Shown: positions 28,520-38,457, numbered from the stretch's first letter. The stretch: 64,000 nucleotides of DNA from Acanthopleuribacter pedis (GCF_017377855.1 NZ_JAFREP010000027.1:1-64000); one strand, 5' to 3'. Notes: generated by a model from the letters alone, not told the origin. Translations and numbers: made by a program.

Positions 28520-28986
28520 GCTGTTTCCTTTGCGGTCGATGATGGTGGGGGATGCCGGTGGGGCTTGGCTTGGGATCCTTTAATTCTCAGGATACCAGGA
28601 TTTTTTCAGGATGACGGCGCGCGGCTTTTCCCTTTGCCCGCCCAGCAAATGTTGGGCTGGAGGGATCGCGCATGCGGATGAGGCCGTTACTTCGTTAAAC
28701 GGGCTCTTCAGAACGGTAGGCTGTTCGCATGGGCCGCTCAGGTTCAATGGGAATGATTTCATCGCGATCTTTTTCATCCAGCCATCTAAAAGACAAACGA
28801 AGGGACGGCATCATCCGCGGCGTTACCCAACCAAAAAGGGCCGCCACGCAAAATCGCCCATCCTCATTCCATCCTAAAATCCTAGCTAAAAAACGGATAC
28901 CAAACCACTGCTCGCAATCCCATCCAGACATAATCCGAAACAAAAAGAGGGGGAAACGCATGAATCGTTTCCCCCAAAAGAACGTC
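28520..28986. other. Intergenic region, no gene seen
   Basis: 467 bases with several short frames but no supported gene. It includes gcccagcaaatgttgggc, a small hairpin near 28649, of unknown role. Confidence 0.45.
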
Positions 28987-29167
28987 TAGCCCGCATTTCT
29001 CACAAGGATTCGTCGCGAGAAGCTGAAAGCCTTGTGAGTACGAAGATTACGACCGAGAGACGGCACAGGCGTAGCAGCGCTACGGCGAAGACGGCTCGAC
29101 CGAGTAAGCGAAGTAATCGCATGGGTTTCGGCTTCGTAGCAGAATTCCTTGTGAGAAATGCGGGCTA
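28987..29167. mobile_element. TA-flanked terminal-inverted-repeat element, copy B
   Basis: This 181-bp copy has clean ends: GCCCGCATTTCTCACAAGG after TA 28987-28988, and the inverse before TA 29166-29167. The interior (gaagctgaaagccttgtgag, gacggctcgaccgagtaag) matches copies A and C. It may be the nearest to the ancestral form because it lacks the tandem expansion. Confidence 0.85.
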
Positions 29168-29224
29168 AGGTGGTTTACGGGTTTTCCTCAATCGCGCGGA
29201 TCCCTCGCGCTGATGAGGCGTGGA

Positions 29225-29770
29225 TTAGCTTGGAATGCCCAGTGAAACCGAGGTGGCGCGGGTGATCGCGGCGATACGAACGGCCTCGTGAATCGCCTCT
29301 TCGCTCACACCGTGTTTTACCAACACGGCCTCATGGCTTTCCATGCACATGCCGCAGCCATTGACGGCGCTTACCGCCAGGCTGAACAGCTCGAAGGTGG
29401 TTTTTTCGGTCGCCGGCTTGCCGATCCGCTGCATGCGCAGACGGGCCGGCATGGTGCTGTAGGCTTCTTTGCCAACCAAGTGACGGAACCGATAATAGAC
29501 ATTGTTCATGCTCATCAAGGCGGCGGCGGCTTTGGCATCCTCAATGGTTGCCTCGTCCAGGACGTCACGGGCACGTCCCTCTTCCACCAACGCCTCAATC
29601 AGCTCGTTGTTGCTCTCGTTGTAGGCAATCGACAGGGCGACACCAAAAGTCACCTTGGCGTCCAAAATCTTGCCGTTAAAGATGTTCTTGAAGTTGACCT
29701 TAATGTCGCGCGCCGCCTCAGGCAAACGCGCGGCCAGCTCTTGAATGGCGGATGCGGTGGCGGTCGTCAT
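29225..29770 (-). CDS. ahpD: Alkylhydroperoxidase AhpD
   Basis: The 181-residue AhpD reduces the peroxiredoxin AhpC. The active-site motif is NGCGMCMESHE (about 130-140), with two cysteines and the conserved Glu/His relay, and EAIHEAVRIAAI follows. In Mycobacterium tuberculosis AhpD is reduced by lipoylated E2 and Lpd; this genome segment encodes such a system at 3.0-9.2 kb. The start overlaps the ahpC stop by one base (TAATG), so the two are translationally coupled. Confidence 0.94.
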   Translation of the reverse strand: MTTATASAIQELAARLPEAARDIKVNFKNIFNGKILDAKVTFGVALSIAYNESNNELIEALVEEGRARDVLDEATIEDAKAAAALMSMNNVYYRFRHLVGKEAYSTMPARLRMQRIGKPATEKTTFELFSLAVSAVNGCGMCMESHEAVLVKHGVSEEAIHEAVRIAAITRATSVSLGIPS

Positions 29771-30309
29771 TAAGCAACTCCCAAGGTGGCTTCACCTTTC
29801 TCCCAGTTACAGGGGCAGAGTTCGTCGGTTTGCAGGCCGTCCAACACACGCAACACCTCGTCAACGTTGCGACCGACGCTGAGGTCGTTCACGGACACCC
29901 AGCGGATGATCCCCTCGGGGTCGACGATGAAGGTTGCACGCAAGGCCACGCCTTCTTCCTTGTGCAGAATACCCAACGCCTGGCTCAGTTCCCGTTTGGT
30001 GTCGGCCACCATCGGGAAGTTCAAGTCGCGCAGATCGTCGTGGTCTTTGCGCCACGCCAAGTGGACGAAGTGGGTGTCGGTGGAAAGGCCCAGCACTTGG
30101 GTGTCGCGATCTTCGAAATCTTCGTTGCGACGGCTGAACTCGGCAATTTCGGTGGGGCAGATGAAGGTGAAATCCATCGGCCAGAAAAAGAGGACCTGCC
30201 ATTTGCCGGCGTAGCTGTTTTGGGTAATATCAGAAAACTCTTGGCCTGGCTCCAGGCTGGTTACGGCTTTCAGGTTGAATTCGGGTAATGAGTCGCCAAC
30301 AGTCAACAT
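29770..30309 (-). CDS. ahpC: Alkyl hydroperoxide reductase AhpC, peroxiredoxin
   Basis: The 179-residue typical 2-Cys peroxiredoxin detoxifies H2O2, organic peroxides and peroxynitrite. The peroxidatic cysteine lies in FTFICPTE (about 50), and the resolving region near the C terminus is DELCPCNW with two cysteines, as in the AhpD-dependent (mycobacterial) subfamily rather than the AhpF-dependent enteric type. Start ATG at 30309 follows GGAGGAT. No oxyR is adjacent. Confidence 0.95.
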   Translation of the reverse strand: MLTVGDSLPEFNLKAVTSLEPGQEFSDITQNSYAGKWQVLFFWPMDFTFICPTEIAEFSRRNEDFEDRDTQVLGLSTDTHFVHLAWRKDHDDLRDLNFPMVADTKRELSQALGILHKEEGVALRATFIVDPEGIIRWVSVNDLSVGRNVDEVLRVLDGLQTDELCPCNWEKGEATLGVA

Positions 30310-30503
30310 ATCAATCCTCCAAGGATTCCAAAAAAATTTCTTGCCGCTGGGTGCGGCTTGCTTGGTGAACCCTTAGAGCAACGGCGATGCCAAAATCACA
30401 AACAACTCTTTTCAATAGACTTAACTAAAAAACCTCAATTTTTCCCATCACAACACCGAAATACCGGTGAACCAACCACCGATATCTCGGTATCTACCCA
30501 GTT

Positions 30504-32111
30504 TTACTTATCGTCCTCGTGTCTCAGCAACCATTGGTCGGGATCGACAACCATTTCACCCGCCGGCACCCGCTGCAACACCCCAACCCCACGGTTCACG
30601 GGAACCAATACACGGGTTCCCGCCTCATCCGGCAACTGGACCGGAACGGGTAAATTGAAGTCGGGATGATGCCAACGCAAGGTCACGGTTGAACCCTCGC
30701 GGGTCACGTCCAACCGGGGCAAGGCGGCATGGCGCAGGTAGTGGTCAAAAAACCAGCCGAGTTCGAGTCCGGTTTCCTCGGCGACCAAGGCCCGGAACGC
30801 CGCGGTCGAAGCGGCACCCGGCTGTTGAAGGGTGGGTTCGTTGACCCAGCGATAGAGAATCGCATCCAGTTTGGGTTCGCCGATGATACGCGCCAAGGTG
30901 CGCAGCACCAGCGCGGCCTTGGTGTAGATGTCGTTGTGGAAGGCCTCGTTGATGGTCGGCATGGTCGCGGGGAACAACGGCACCTCGCCGCTCACCTGGG
31001 CCCGTTGCATTTCATAAAAAGACGCGGCGCGCGCCGGCCCGAACTGCTCCGCGAGGTAGAGGCCGGTGATGTAGGTGGTAATGCCTTCTTGTAGCCAAAG
31101 GTCGCGCGGGGTCGCCGCGGTGACGCGGTTGCCAAACCACTCGTGTCCCAATTCATGGAACAAGATCTCGTCAAAGCCGTTGTCAAATTGAAACCCGTTA
31201 CCGTAGGCGTTGATGGTTTGGTGCTCCATGCCTAAAAACGGGGTGTGCACCACCGCCAGCTTTTCGCCTTGCCAGGGGTAAGGCCCGTAACGCGCACTTA
31301 AGAAACCGACATACTTTTCCAGTTCCGCGAAGAGCAGGTTGCGTTGGCGGGTATACACCGCCTCGTCCGGCATTGCCGCGGGCCTTTGCATCAAAGTGTA
31401 CAAAATGACGGGTACATCCGGCAAAGCGGCAAAACCGCGTTGTTCCACGCGGTAGTCGGCCAGGTTGATGCTGATGTTGTGAGGGATGATCGGGTATTGG
31501 TGGCGCCAAATGTAGGTTTTGCGGCCGTCGTCCTCATCCTTGACGGCGACCAGGCGTCCGTTGGCGGCACAGAACAATGGCTTAGGCACATTGACGCGCA
31601 ACTCAAGGGTATCGATTTTGTCGGAAAAATCGCCACTCACGGGCAGCCACATGGAAGCACCCTTGATCTGACACGCGAGCGATACCCAAGGCCGTCCCTT
31701 GCGATCCTTGGCCCAAACAAAACCACCCTGCCAGGGCGGGCGTTGTGCCACGGGTGGTGAGCCGCGATAGGTCACCGCAACCCGCACCAATCCGCGCCGC
31801 GGTTTGGGCCACAGCAAATGGAGCAGGCCGTCGCGGTGTTCAAACGGCACCTTCTCACCGTCGGCCACCACGGATTTGACCTTCAACGCCTGGGTCAAAT
31901 GAAGCACGGTGCGCGCTAAGTGGTGCTCGCCCAAATTGAGGTGCAGCAACGCGGTGGCGACAATGGCACGACGCTTGGGATACACGGCGACATCCAACTC
32001 GAGACGTCGCATATCGGGCGCGGGCGGCGCCCCGGGGTCCCGGCTCCAAACGACCGGGCAAGCCAGAAAGAGAAGGCTAAGAAAAACTCGCAATCGCCAC
32101 GCTCTCATCAT
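30504..32111 (-). CDS. Exported M1-family aminopeptidase
   Basis: The 535-residue metallopeptidase has an N-terminal signal peptide (to about residue 25) and the M1 zinc site HELGHEWFGNRV followed 18 residues later by the third ligand in LWLQEG. The exopeptidase motif usually written GxMEN reads GMEHQ here. An N-terminal beta domain and a helical C-terminal domain surround the core; the length is shorter than PepN (870) and similar to the LTA4-hydrolase-like and DUF3458-free members. Two adjacent ATGs (32111, 32108) are possible starts and overlap the STAS gene by about 35 bases; no good ribosome site is visible, which suggests coupling to the STAS gene. Confidence 0.88.
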   Translation of the reverse strand: MMRAWRLRVFLSLLFLACPVVWSRDPGAPPAPDMRRLELDVAVYPKRRAIVATALLHLNLGEHHLARTVLHLTQALKVKSVVADGEKVPFEHRDGLLHLLWPKPRRGLVRVAVTYRGSPPVAQRPPWQGGFVWAKDRKGRPWVSLACQIKGASMWLPVSGDFSDKIDTLELRVNVPKPLFCAANGRLVAVKDEDDGRKTYIWRHQYPIIPHNISINLADYRVEQRGFAALPDVPVILYTLMQRPAAMPDEAVYTRQRNLLFAELEKYVGFLSARYGPYPWQGEKLAVVHTPFLGMEHQTINAYGNGFQFDNGFDEILFHELGHEWFGNRVTAATPRDLWLQEGITTYITGLYLAEQFGPARAASFYEMQRAQVSGEVPLFPATMPTINEAFHNDIYTKAALVLRTLARIIGEPKLDAILYRWVNEPTLQQPGAASTAAFRALVAEETGLELGWFFDHYLRHAALPRLDVTREGSTVTLRWHHPDFNLPVPVQLPDEAGTRVLVPVNRGVGVLQRVPAGEMVVDPDQWLLRHEDDK

Positions 32112-32415
32112 TGAAATACTCAAAGATCGAGAGGATCTGTGCGATGAACAGCAGGTTTTTGATTTTTTTGCTGATGTTGAGCAGCTTGAACTGCCCGCCG
32201 TGCTCTTGAACGTACTGCAAACCGGCGATCAACTCGCCAACCCCGGAACTGTCCATGTAGGTCACGCGCGCCATATTGAGCAGAATTTTCTTTTGGCCGC
32301 CGGCGATAAGGGCATGCAATGCCTCACGCAGCATGACGTCGCCGTCGCCGATGGTAATTTGACCTTCGATGTCGAGCAGGGTGACATCTTCGCTGGTGCG
32401 ATGAAAAATCTTCAT
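32077..32415 (-). CDS. STAS-domain anti-sigma factor antagonist
   Basis: The 112-residue protein is a single STAS domain of the SpoIIAA/RsbV type, with the phosphorylatable serine in YMDSSGVGEL (about 55). It should bind an anti-sigma/serine kinase when dephosphorylated. The kinase candidate is the gene 57 bases upstream (32473-32919), making a partner-switching pair. No sigma factor or PP2C phosphatase is in the window. Confidence 0.9.
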   Translation of the reverse strand: MKIFHRTSEDVTLLDIEGQITIGDGDVMLREALHALIAGGQKKILLNMARVTYMDSSGVGELIAGLQYVQEHGGQFKLLNISKKIKNLLFIAQILSIFEYFNDESVAIASFS

Positions 32416-32472
32416 AAATGCAACTTCTTGGATGGATTTCGCGATGCAGGGATCAAGGGCGCTCGGGCAATC

Positions 32473-32919
32473 CTAGGACTCGTCTTGGTGACGTTTGACG
32501 AGGGTAACCTTGGTGCCTTTATCGGTATTGTATTCAACTCGGTCCATGAAACTTCGCATATAAAAAATACCGCGCCCACTGGTCTTGAGCAAGTTTTCCT
32601 TGCGGGTGGGGTCGGGAACCTCGTCAACAACAAACCCCTCTCCTTCATCTTGAATGATGATGCGGAACTCGCCGCCGTCGACTTGCAGGCCGAACAGCAC
32701 CTTTTTGTTGGGGTCAAACTTGTTGCCGTGTTTAATGGCATTGTTGAGGGCTTCCTGGGTCGCCAACCAAATCCAGTACTGGCTGTCTTCGTCAAATCCC
32801 AACTGGTCACAGACCTTGTTGGTGATCGGTTGAATCATATCGAGGATCGCCAGCGAACTATTGAAGCGAATTTCTACCAGGGTAATCTCGCGGGGCAATT
32901 GCGTGGGTATCTCAGGCAT
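32473..32919 (-). CDS. Anti-sigma serine kinase, RsbW/SpoIIAB-like
   Basis: The 148-residue protein is a GHKL ATPase of the HATPase_c_2 type: N-box EALNNAIKHGN, G1 box DEGEGF, G2 box SGRGIFYMRSF. Such proteins phosphorylate the STAS serine and release or sequester a sigma factor or another output protein. Start ATG at 32919. Together with the STAS gene it forms a short operon, with the aminopeptidase overlapping the last part. Confidence 0.9.
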   Translation of the reverse strand: MPEIPTQLPREITLVEIRFNSSLAILDMIQPITNKVCDQLGFDEDSQYWIWLATQEALNNAIKHGNKFDPNKKVLFGLQVDGGEFRIIIQDEGEGFVVDEVPDPTRKENLLKTSGRGIFYMRSFMDRVEYNTDKGTKVTLVKRHQDES

Positions 32920-33123
32920 GGATAATGTTCTCGATGGAGGAATTCGTGGTCAAACACCCGCGGCCGGTGCCGTAAAGAGCGCGGGAACGGCCGAATCCCC
33001 TAAGCAACCAACAGCCGGCGGCGGTGAGAACGCGGTTTATTCTGGGAAACCAAGGTCCGTCGGCCGCCAATAAGCGCTCAGTGTAGGATTTAGGCCAGTA
33101 TAACAAGTTCCCGTTTGGATGGG

Positions 33124-36100
33124 CTAGCCTGCATTTTGTGAGGACTCGGCGAGACGCGGTAAATCGACCCGAAATAATGCACCTTTACCAGGCCCCTCGG
33201 AAACCGCGCTAATTTTGCCGCCCATGTCCATCAAGGCATTGGCACTGTGGTGCAAACTTAAACCAAAGGCACCTTCTTTGGTGGTAAAACCGTCAAAAAA
33301 CACCTTGTCAACATGATCGGCATCGATACCGGACCCGTTGTCACGCAGGCTGAAATACACGGAGCCGCCGTCGTTGCCCAATTCCAATTCAAGCCATTTA
33401 TCGGCGCGCGGCATGCCCTCCATCGCCTCGCAGGCGTTGCGGCACAGTGAAATAACGACTTGTACCAGCTTGGCGCGTTGTACCCGAACCAAACCCTCGG
33501 CACTCCCCTTGCGAATCACGCGCACCTGTTCCCCATCAAAATAAGAGCGCTGTAGCTCCAGGGCGTCGGCGATAAAGGCGTCCAAGGACAAAGGCTCCCA
33601 CAACACCTGACCCTGCACGTACTGGCGTTGCGCGGCCAAAACCTGCTGCAGGCGTTCCACCTGAACGCGCATCGATTCGTTCTCCCGGCACAAGGTCTGG
33701 AACTGCTGATCCATACGGTCGCAAATCGCGTCGAGGTATTCCGGCAACCGCCGCACCCGCTCATCTTCAACGGCGAAGGTTTCCCAGTCGTCGTCGTGTT
33801 CCGCGCATATTTGGTTTAACTTGCGCAACATCTCCAGGGGTCGCTGATCGTCCAAGGCCCGTGCGCTTAACTCCCCGGCTGTTTTGAGCGTGTTCAGGTT
33901 GTTGCCGACATGGTGCAAGACGTTGGCGGCAATTTCGGCCATGCCCGCCTGGTGCGCCATTTCCAGCAGGTCCCGCGAACGGCGGTGAACCCGCGATTCA
34001 AGGTCCTGGTTGGTTTCGTCCAGCTTGCGGGTTACGGCCAACAGGTGCAGGTGCAGACGGATGCGGGGCACCAATTCACTACGCGACACGGGTTTGACCA
34101 AGTAATCGTTGGCACCGGCGGCAAACCCCTCGACCAGGTCGCCGACTTGGTTTTTGGCGGTTAACAAAACGACGGGCAAGGTCTCGGGTGCGAAATCCTT
34201 GCGAATGCGGCGACACACCTCGAACCCGTTCATCTCGGGCATCATTACGTCGAGCAACACCATGTCAAAGGGACCGTCGCGGGTTAACTTGGCCAAGGCG
34301 GCCTCACCCGATTCGGCCTCGTCCAAGGCGTAGTTGTCGAGCGACAGGTAGTTCAACAACACTTGCCGATTCACGGCTTCATCGTCCACCACCAGAATCC
34401 GGTAGCCCCGACGGTCCCGCCGCGACACGACCTGCGGCCAGCTACCGGTATCCTCGCTGGGTCCGGGACATACGGAATCCTCGCCGGTTTTGTCGGACAA
34501 ATTGGAAATGCGCTGCACCATGGGTTCGAACAAGGAACTCTCGCCGACCTCGCCTTCGCCACGCGGTAGCGAAAACGAAAACCGCGAACCCAAACCAAGG
34601 TCGGAATCCACCTGAATCACGCCGCCGTGCAATTCCACCAAGCGCCGGGTAATCGACAAACCCAACCCGGTGCCACTCTCCCGGCGCGTATCACTGAGGT
34701 CAACGCGTTGAAAGGACTCGAAAATATTGTCCAAATGTTCCGGGGCAATCCCCAAACCGGTATCGGCGACGGTCACCCAAATCATTTGATCGCGCTGCTC
34801 GGCGTCGAGGGTCACCCGACCGGATTCGGTAAATTTCACGGCATTGCCGACCAGGTTAAACAAAATCTGCTGCAAGCGAGCCTCGTCTGCCTCCACGGGC
34901 GGCAAATTGCGCCCGATGCGGTTCTCCAACTGCAACGCCTTCTCGGCAACCAGGGGTTTGACGATCCCCAACACCATTTCCACCTGGGTAAATACATCCA
35001 AACTTTTGGTGCGCAATTCGATCTCGCGCGACTTGAGCTGAGACAAGTCAAGAATGTCGTTCACCAAATTCGAAAGCCGTACGCCGCTGGTGACAATCAT
35101 CTTGAGGTTGTGCACGGCGGGATCGGGCAAGCGACCGGCGGCCCCTTCGATCAAGGACTGGGCGATGCCGACCATGCCGTTGATCGGGGTGCGCAGTTCG
35201 TGGGAGGTCCCGGCCAAAAATCCGTCTTTCAGGCGGTCCACCTCGCGCAACTGCTGATTTAACTTGCGTTCCCAACGCAGCTTCTCGGCCTGAATGCGCC
35301 AGATTGCCATAAAAAAGGCGGCAATTAACAGCGCGTAACCAAACAGGGCGGGCGGTGAAAACCAAGGAACGGGTTGCATGCGGACCCCGAGAGTCACGCC
35401 CTCCTCGTTCCACACCATGTCGTTGTTCGAACCCTGCACATGCAACTTATAACGCCCGGGATCCAGGTTGGTGAGGGTAATTTCGCGTTTTTCGCCCAAC
35501 TCAATCCAGGTGCGGTCAAACCCCTCCAACATATAGCGATACCGGTTTTTTTCGGGCCGGGTCAGGTCCAGCGCGGCCACTTCCAGGGTGACGACCCGGT
35601 CATCGTAGCTAAGTTCGATGTGATCGGTATAAGCAATGTCGGTTTCGCTTTTGACATCGCGGTAATACTTTTTAAAAGCGGTAAATACCAGCGGAGGGAT
35701 GTGGGCGTTGGGCAACACATCCTGGGGATCGAAGGAAACCATGCCGTTGAGCCCGCCGAAAAAGAGGCGTCCCCCAAAGTCGGAAAAAGAGGCGCCCTGG
35801 TTGAAGCGGGTCACCTGCAAACCGGAGGCGGTGTCGTAGAACCGCAGTTCGCGCGAGACGGTTACCAATTGCACCAAACCCCGGCCGGTGCTAATCCACA
35901 AAATCCCGTCGCTGTCTTCTCTGACGGCGTAGACAGGGGTGCGGCCGAATTCCCTGGAAATGTCGGGCGTTGGGATCACCCGCGAGGTTGCGGGATCCCA
36001 GCGATCTAGACCCACCGCGGTGCCAACCCACAGGTCGCCGTCGCGGGTTTGGGCCAGGGCCGTCACTCGGTTGTGGCTCAGGGAATGGGCGTCGTTTTTA

Positions 36101-37890
36101 TCGGCGCGGAAATTAAGAAAACGGCCGCCAACTTGGGCGAGCACCAGACCGGCCCCGTCGGTGCCAATCCACAAACGCCGGTCACGATCCTGAAAAAAGA
36201 CGGTCGCCTCGGCGGGAGGAAAACTGTTGGGCACGGCGGGATCATGGGCAAATTGTCGGAAGCGAAGGGTTTGGGTATTGAGGCGGTTGATGCCGCGCTC
36301 GGGGCCGCCACGCAGGGCGATCCAAATGTAACCTTTGTCATCTTGGAACAAGGAACTGATATCGTGGAAGCTGGTGCCTCGATCCGGCGCCACGGGAAAG
36401 CGGCGAAAGGTCTCGGTTTTCGGTTGAAACAGGTTCAAACCGCCGCCCTCGGTACCCACCCAAATCCGCCCGTTGCGGTCTTCCAAGAGTGCCCGCACCA
36501 AGTTATTGGCGAGGGAGCGATCATCGTTGGGATCGTAGGTGTAGAAGGTTTCCATCATGGCGTCAGAAGCGCCGACGGCAAGTCCCCGCACGGTGCCGAC
36601 CCACATGCGCCGGTTGGCGTCGACAAGGATCGAAAGCACATTGCTGTCGGGCAAGGAACTGCGGTCGCTGGGATCGTGTACGTAGTGTTCGAAGTACTGC
36701 AGACGTCGGTTGAACTTGCTGACACCGGCGGCGGCGTCACCGATCCACATGACGCCGGCCCGATCTTCAAAAATGGCGCGAACCTGGTTGCCGGCCATGC
36801 TGGTAATTTGGTCGTCACGATGGCGGTAGTTAAAAAAGGTCTGGGTCTCGGGCACAAACCGAAACAACCCGGATTCGCCGACGCCGAACCATAGGGTTTC
36901 AGAACGGTCCTCAAACAAGGTCCCGACCGGCGCCGCGGTGACGCGGCCGGTTTGAGCGGGCTCGGAAAGGGCATCCCCAGGGTCGCCCAACACCACAAAG
37001 CGGGAAAAGCGGCCGTCGAGGGGGTCGAGGCGGTCCACGCCGCCGTGGACGTTGGCACACCAAATCAGGCCGCGGCTGTCGAGCAATAAATCACTGAGAT
37101 CGTTGTCAGCCAGACTAAACGGATTGTTGGGCTCGTGACGGTAGCGCGTCAGTTCGTCGGTAAAAGAATCATAGGCGATCAAACCCTGTCCCGCGGCCAA
37201 CCACAACACGCCCTGCAAATCCTCGACCATATCGCGAATTTGCGCGCCGCCGAGTGGGAGGGCCAAAGGTGTCACCGTTCCGAGCCCGCCCTTGGCGGGG
37301 CGCCGATGCCATAAGCCGTGTTTTTGGGAGGCGATGAGCAAGGTACCGTCGCCGGAAAACAGCAGGGCGGTGACTTCTGAACCCAGTGAAAATCCCGATT
37401 CGCCACCCTCAATCGGTACTTTTTCAAAGCGGCGCCGCGCCGGATCAAAACGCAGCAAGTAGCCGGATCGGGTACCGACCCAAAAAAAGCCGTCGCCGTC
37501 CTCAACCACGGTAGAAACCCGGCGCAAGGCTCGCGGTGTGGCGGGATCGTGGGGCACGGTGAGGTTTAGGAAGGTATAACCGTCGTAACGGCTCAGACCC
37601 GCCTCATGGGCAAACCACAAAAAGCCTTTGCGATCTTGAAAGATGACCTGAATGTCGGTGCCGGCCAAACCTTGTTCGGCCCCGAGCCGGGTGAATTCCA
37701 AGTTTTTATTTTGGGCATGGAGCGGCGCGGGCGGCAGGAGTAACCCAACCAGAGCAACGAACCACGGACCCGCGCGACGCAGGGGCTCAAGCCACGGAGG
37801 CACAAAAAACCTCAAACACCCGCGGCGACGCAGAAAGGGCGCGCCGGCAACCAAGAATTCGGGAAGCGGTGGAAACAGCGAAGCGGTCAA
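33124..37890 (-). CDS. Giant hybrid sensor kinase: propellers, kinase, receiver, second kinase-like module
   Basis: The 1588-residue protein starts with a signal/anchor sequence (about 40-70, ending APLHAQ), followed by two-component regulator propeller repeats to about 730 (blades such as GFLWFAHEAGLSRYDG, GRIWVGTEGGGLNLF) and a Y_Y_Y domain (YRYMLEGFDRTW, about 785). A membrane helix (ALFGYALLIAAFFMAIW, about 855) precedes HisKA (SHELRTPINGM, His about 895), HATPase (GTGLGLSITRRL, about 1070) and a receiver (ILVVDDEAVNRQ, Asp in VLLDVMMPEMNG about 1213). The C-terminal 270 residues contain another His motif (VLHHVGNNLNTL, about 1328) and an ATPase (NACEAMEG, DNGSGI). The first codon is TTG with no clear ribosome site, so the start is uncertain. 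Confidence 0.9.
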   Translation of the reverse strand: MTASLFPPLPEFLVAGAPFLRRRGCLRFFVPPWLEPLRRAGPWFVALVGLLLPPAPLHAQNKNLEFTRLGAEQGLAGTDIQVIFQDRKGFLWFAHEAGLSRYDGYTFLNLTVPHDPATPRALRRVSTVVEDGDGFFWVGTRSGYLLRFDPARRRFEKVPIEGGESGFSLGSEVTALLFSGDGTLLIASQKHGLWHRRPAKGGLGTVTPLALPLGGAQIRDMVEDLQGVLWLAAGQGLIAYDSFTDELTRYRHEPNNPFSLADNDLSDLLLDSRGLIWCANVHGGVDRLDPLDGRFSRFVVLGDPGDALSEPAQTGRVTAAPVGTLFEDRSETLWFGVGESGLFRFVPETQTFFNYRHRDDQITSMAGNQVRAIFEDRAGVMWIGDAAAGVSKFNRRLQYFEHYVHDPSDRSSLPDSNVLSILVDANRRMWVGTVRGLAVGASDAMMETFYTYDPNDDRSLANNLVRALLEDRNGRIWVGTEGGGLNLFQPKTETFRRFPVAPDRGTSFHDISSLFQDDKGYIWIALRGGPERGINRLNTQTLRFRQFAHDPAVPNSFPPAEATVFFQDRDRRLWIGTDGAGLVLAQVGGRFLNFRADKNDAHSLSHNRVTALAQTRDGDLWVGTAVGLDRWDPATSRVIPTPDISREFGRTPVYAVREDSDGILWISTGRGLVQLVTVSRELRFYDTASGLQVTRFNQGASFSDFGGRLFFGGLNGMVSFDPQDVLPNAHIPPLVFTAFKKYYRDVKSETDIAYTDHIELSYDDRVVTLEVAALDLTRPEKNRYRYMLEGFDRTWIELGEKREITLTNLDPGRYKLHVQGSNNDMVWNEEGVTLGVRMQPVPWFSPPALFGYALLIAAFFMAIWRIQAEKLRWERKLNQQLREVDRLKDGFLAGTSHELRTPINGMVGIAQSLIEGAAGRLPDPAVHNLKMIVTSGVRLSNLVNDILDLSQLKSREIELRTKSLDVFTQVEMVLGIVKPLVAEKALQLENRIGRNLPPVEADEARLQQILFNLVGNAVKFTESGRVTLDAEQRDQMIWVTVADTGLGIAPEHLDNIFESFQRVDLSDTRRESGTGLGLSITRRLVELHGGVIQVDSDLGLGSRFSFSLPRGEGEVGESSLFEPMVQRISNLSDKTGEDSVCPGPSEDTGSWPQVVSRRDRRGYRILVVDDEAVNRQVLLNYLSLDNYALDEAESGEAALAKLTRDGPFDMVLLDVMMPEMNGFEVCRRIRKDFAPETLPVVLLTAKNQVGDLVEGFAAGANDYLVKPVSRSELVPRIRLHLHLLAVTRKLDETNQDLESRVHRRSRDLLEMAHQAGMAEIAANVLHHVGNNLNTLKTAGELSARALDDQRPLEMLRKLNQICAEHDDDWETFAVEDERVRRLPEYLDAICDRMDQQFQTLCRENESMRVQVERLQQVLAAQRQYVQGQVLWEPLSLDAFIADALELQRSYFDGEQVRVIRKGSAEGLVRVQRAKLVQVVISLCRNACEAMEGMPRADKWLELELGNDGGSVYFSLRDNGSGIDADHVDKVFFDGFTTKEGAFGLSLHHSANALMDMGGKISAVSEGPGKGALFRVDLPRLAESSQNAG

Positions 37891-38142
37891 AAAAACAGAA
37901 AAGGGGCAGGCGGATCATGCAAACGACCTGGGGAGAAACCATCCCACGGTGATGTCGGAACCGGCGCCGCGGCTCCCGAGGGAACAAACCAGAAAGGGCC
38001 CTACAGGAAGATGATTTCTGTGATCAATCTGAAGCGAAGAGGTTTCGGCAAAGCGGAACCACCGCGAGGGTGGGTGCTGTCGTTTCACAAACCACGGCGG
38101 TCCGAAGGTTTGACAAAAGCACCGGGGGTCGCGCTTTTTGGG

Positions 38143-38457
38143 TTAATGCTTGTTAAGGCGTTCTTGAATGCGGTGCCACAGGGCTTCGGCTGCGTCCTCA
38201 AATTGATCCCACGCTTCCTCGGCAACATCGGCCAACTTGGCAAAATCCAACCGCGCCGCGGATAAATGCTGTTCGAGATGGTCAATGGAATCATGTTGTA
38301 AGGTCTCGCGGGCGAGCGCCGCCTGGGCCTTGTTTTGCGTCAGCTTCTGCTCCATTTCTTGGATCTTGGCTTCGAGCTTTTCAAGCTGGACTTCTTTTGC
38401 GTGGCGGGTTTTCCCGTCCAAATGTGGATGAATGCGTTCGGGGTCCTGATCGGTCAC
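38143..38457 (-). CDS. Small coiled-coil protein of unknown function
   Basis: This 104-residue, highly charged, almost wholly helical protein has heptad-like stretches (EVQLEKLEAKIQEMEQKL, then LAADVAEEAWDQFEDAAEAL-like text at the C terminus). There is no signal peptide or known family. The GTG at 38457 follows GGGAG by 8 bases and is preferred to a TTG five codons upstream. It lies in the same direction as the upstream symporter gene, 96 bases away, so it could be part of the same unit. Confidence 0.6.
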   Translation of the reverse strand: MTDQDPERIHPHLDGKTRHAKEVQLEKLEAKIQEMEQKLTQNKAQAALARETLQHDSIDHLEQHLSAARLDFAKLADVAEEAWDQFEDAAEALWHRIQERLNKH

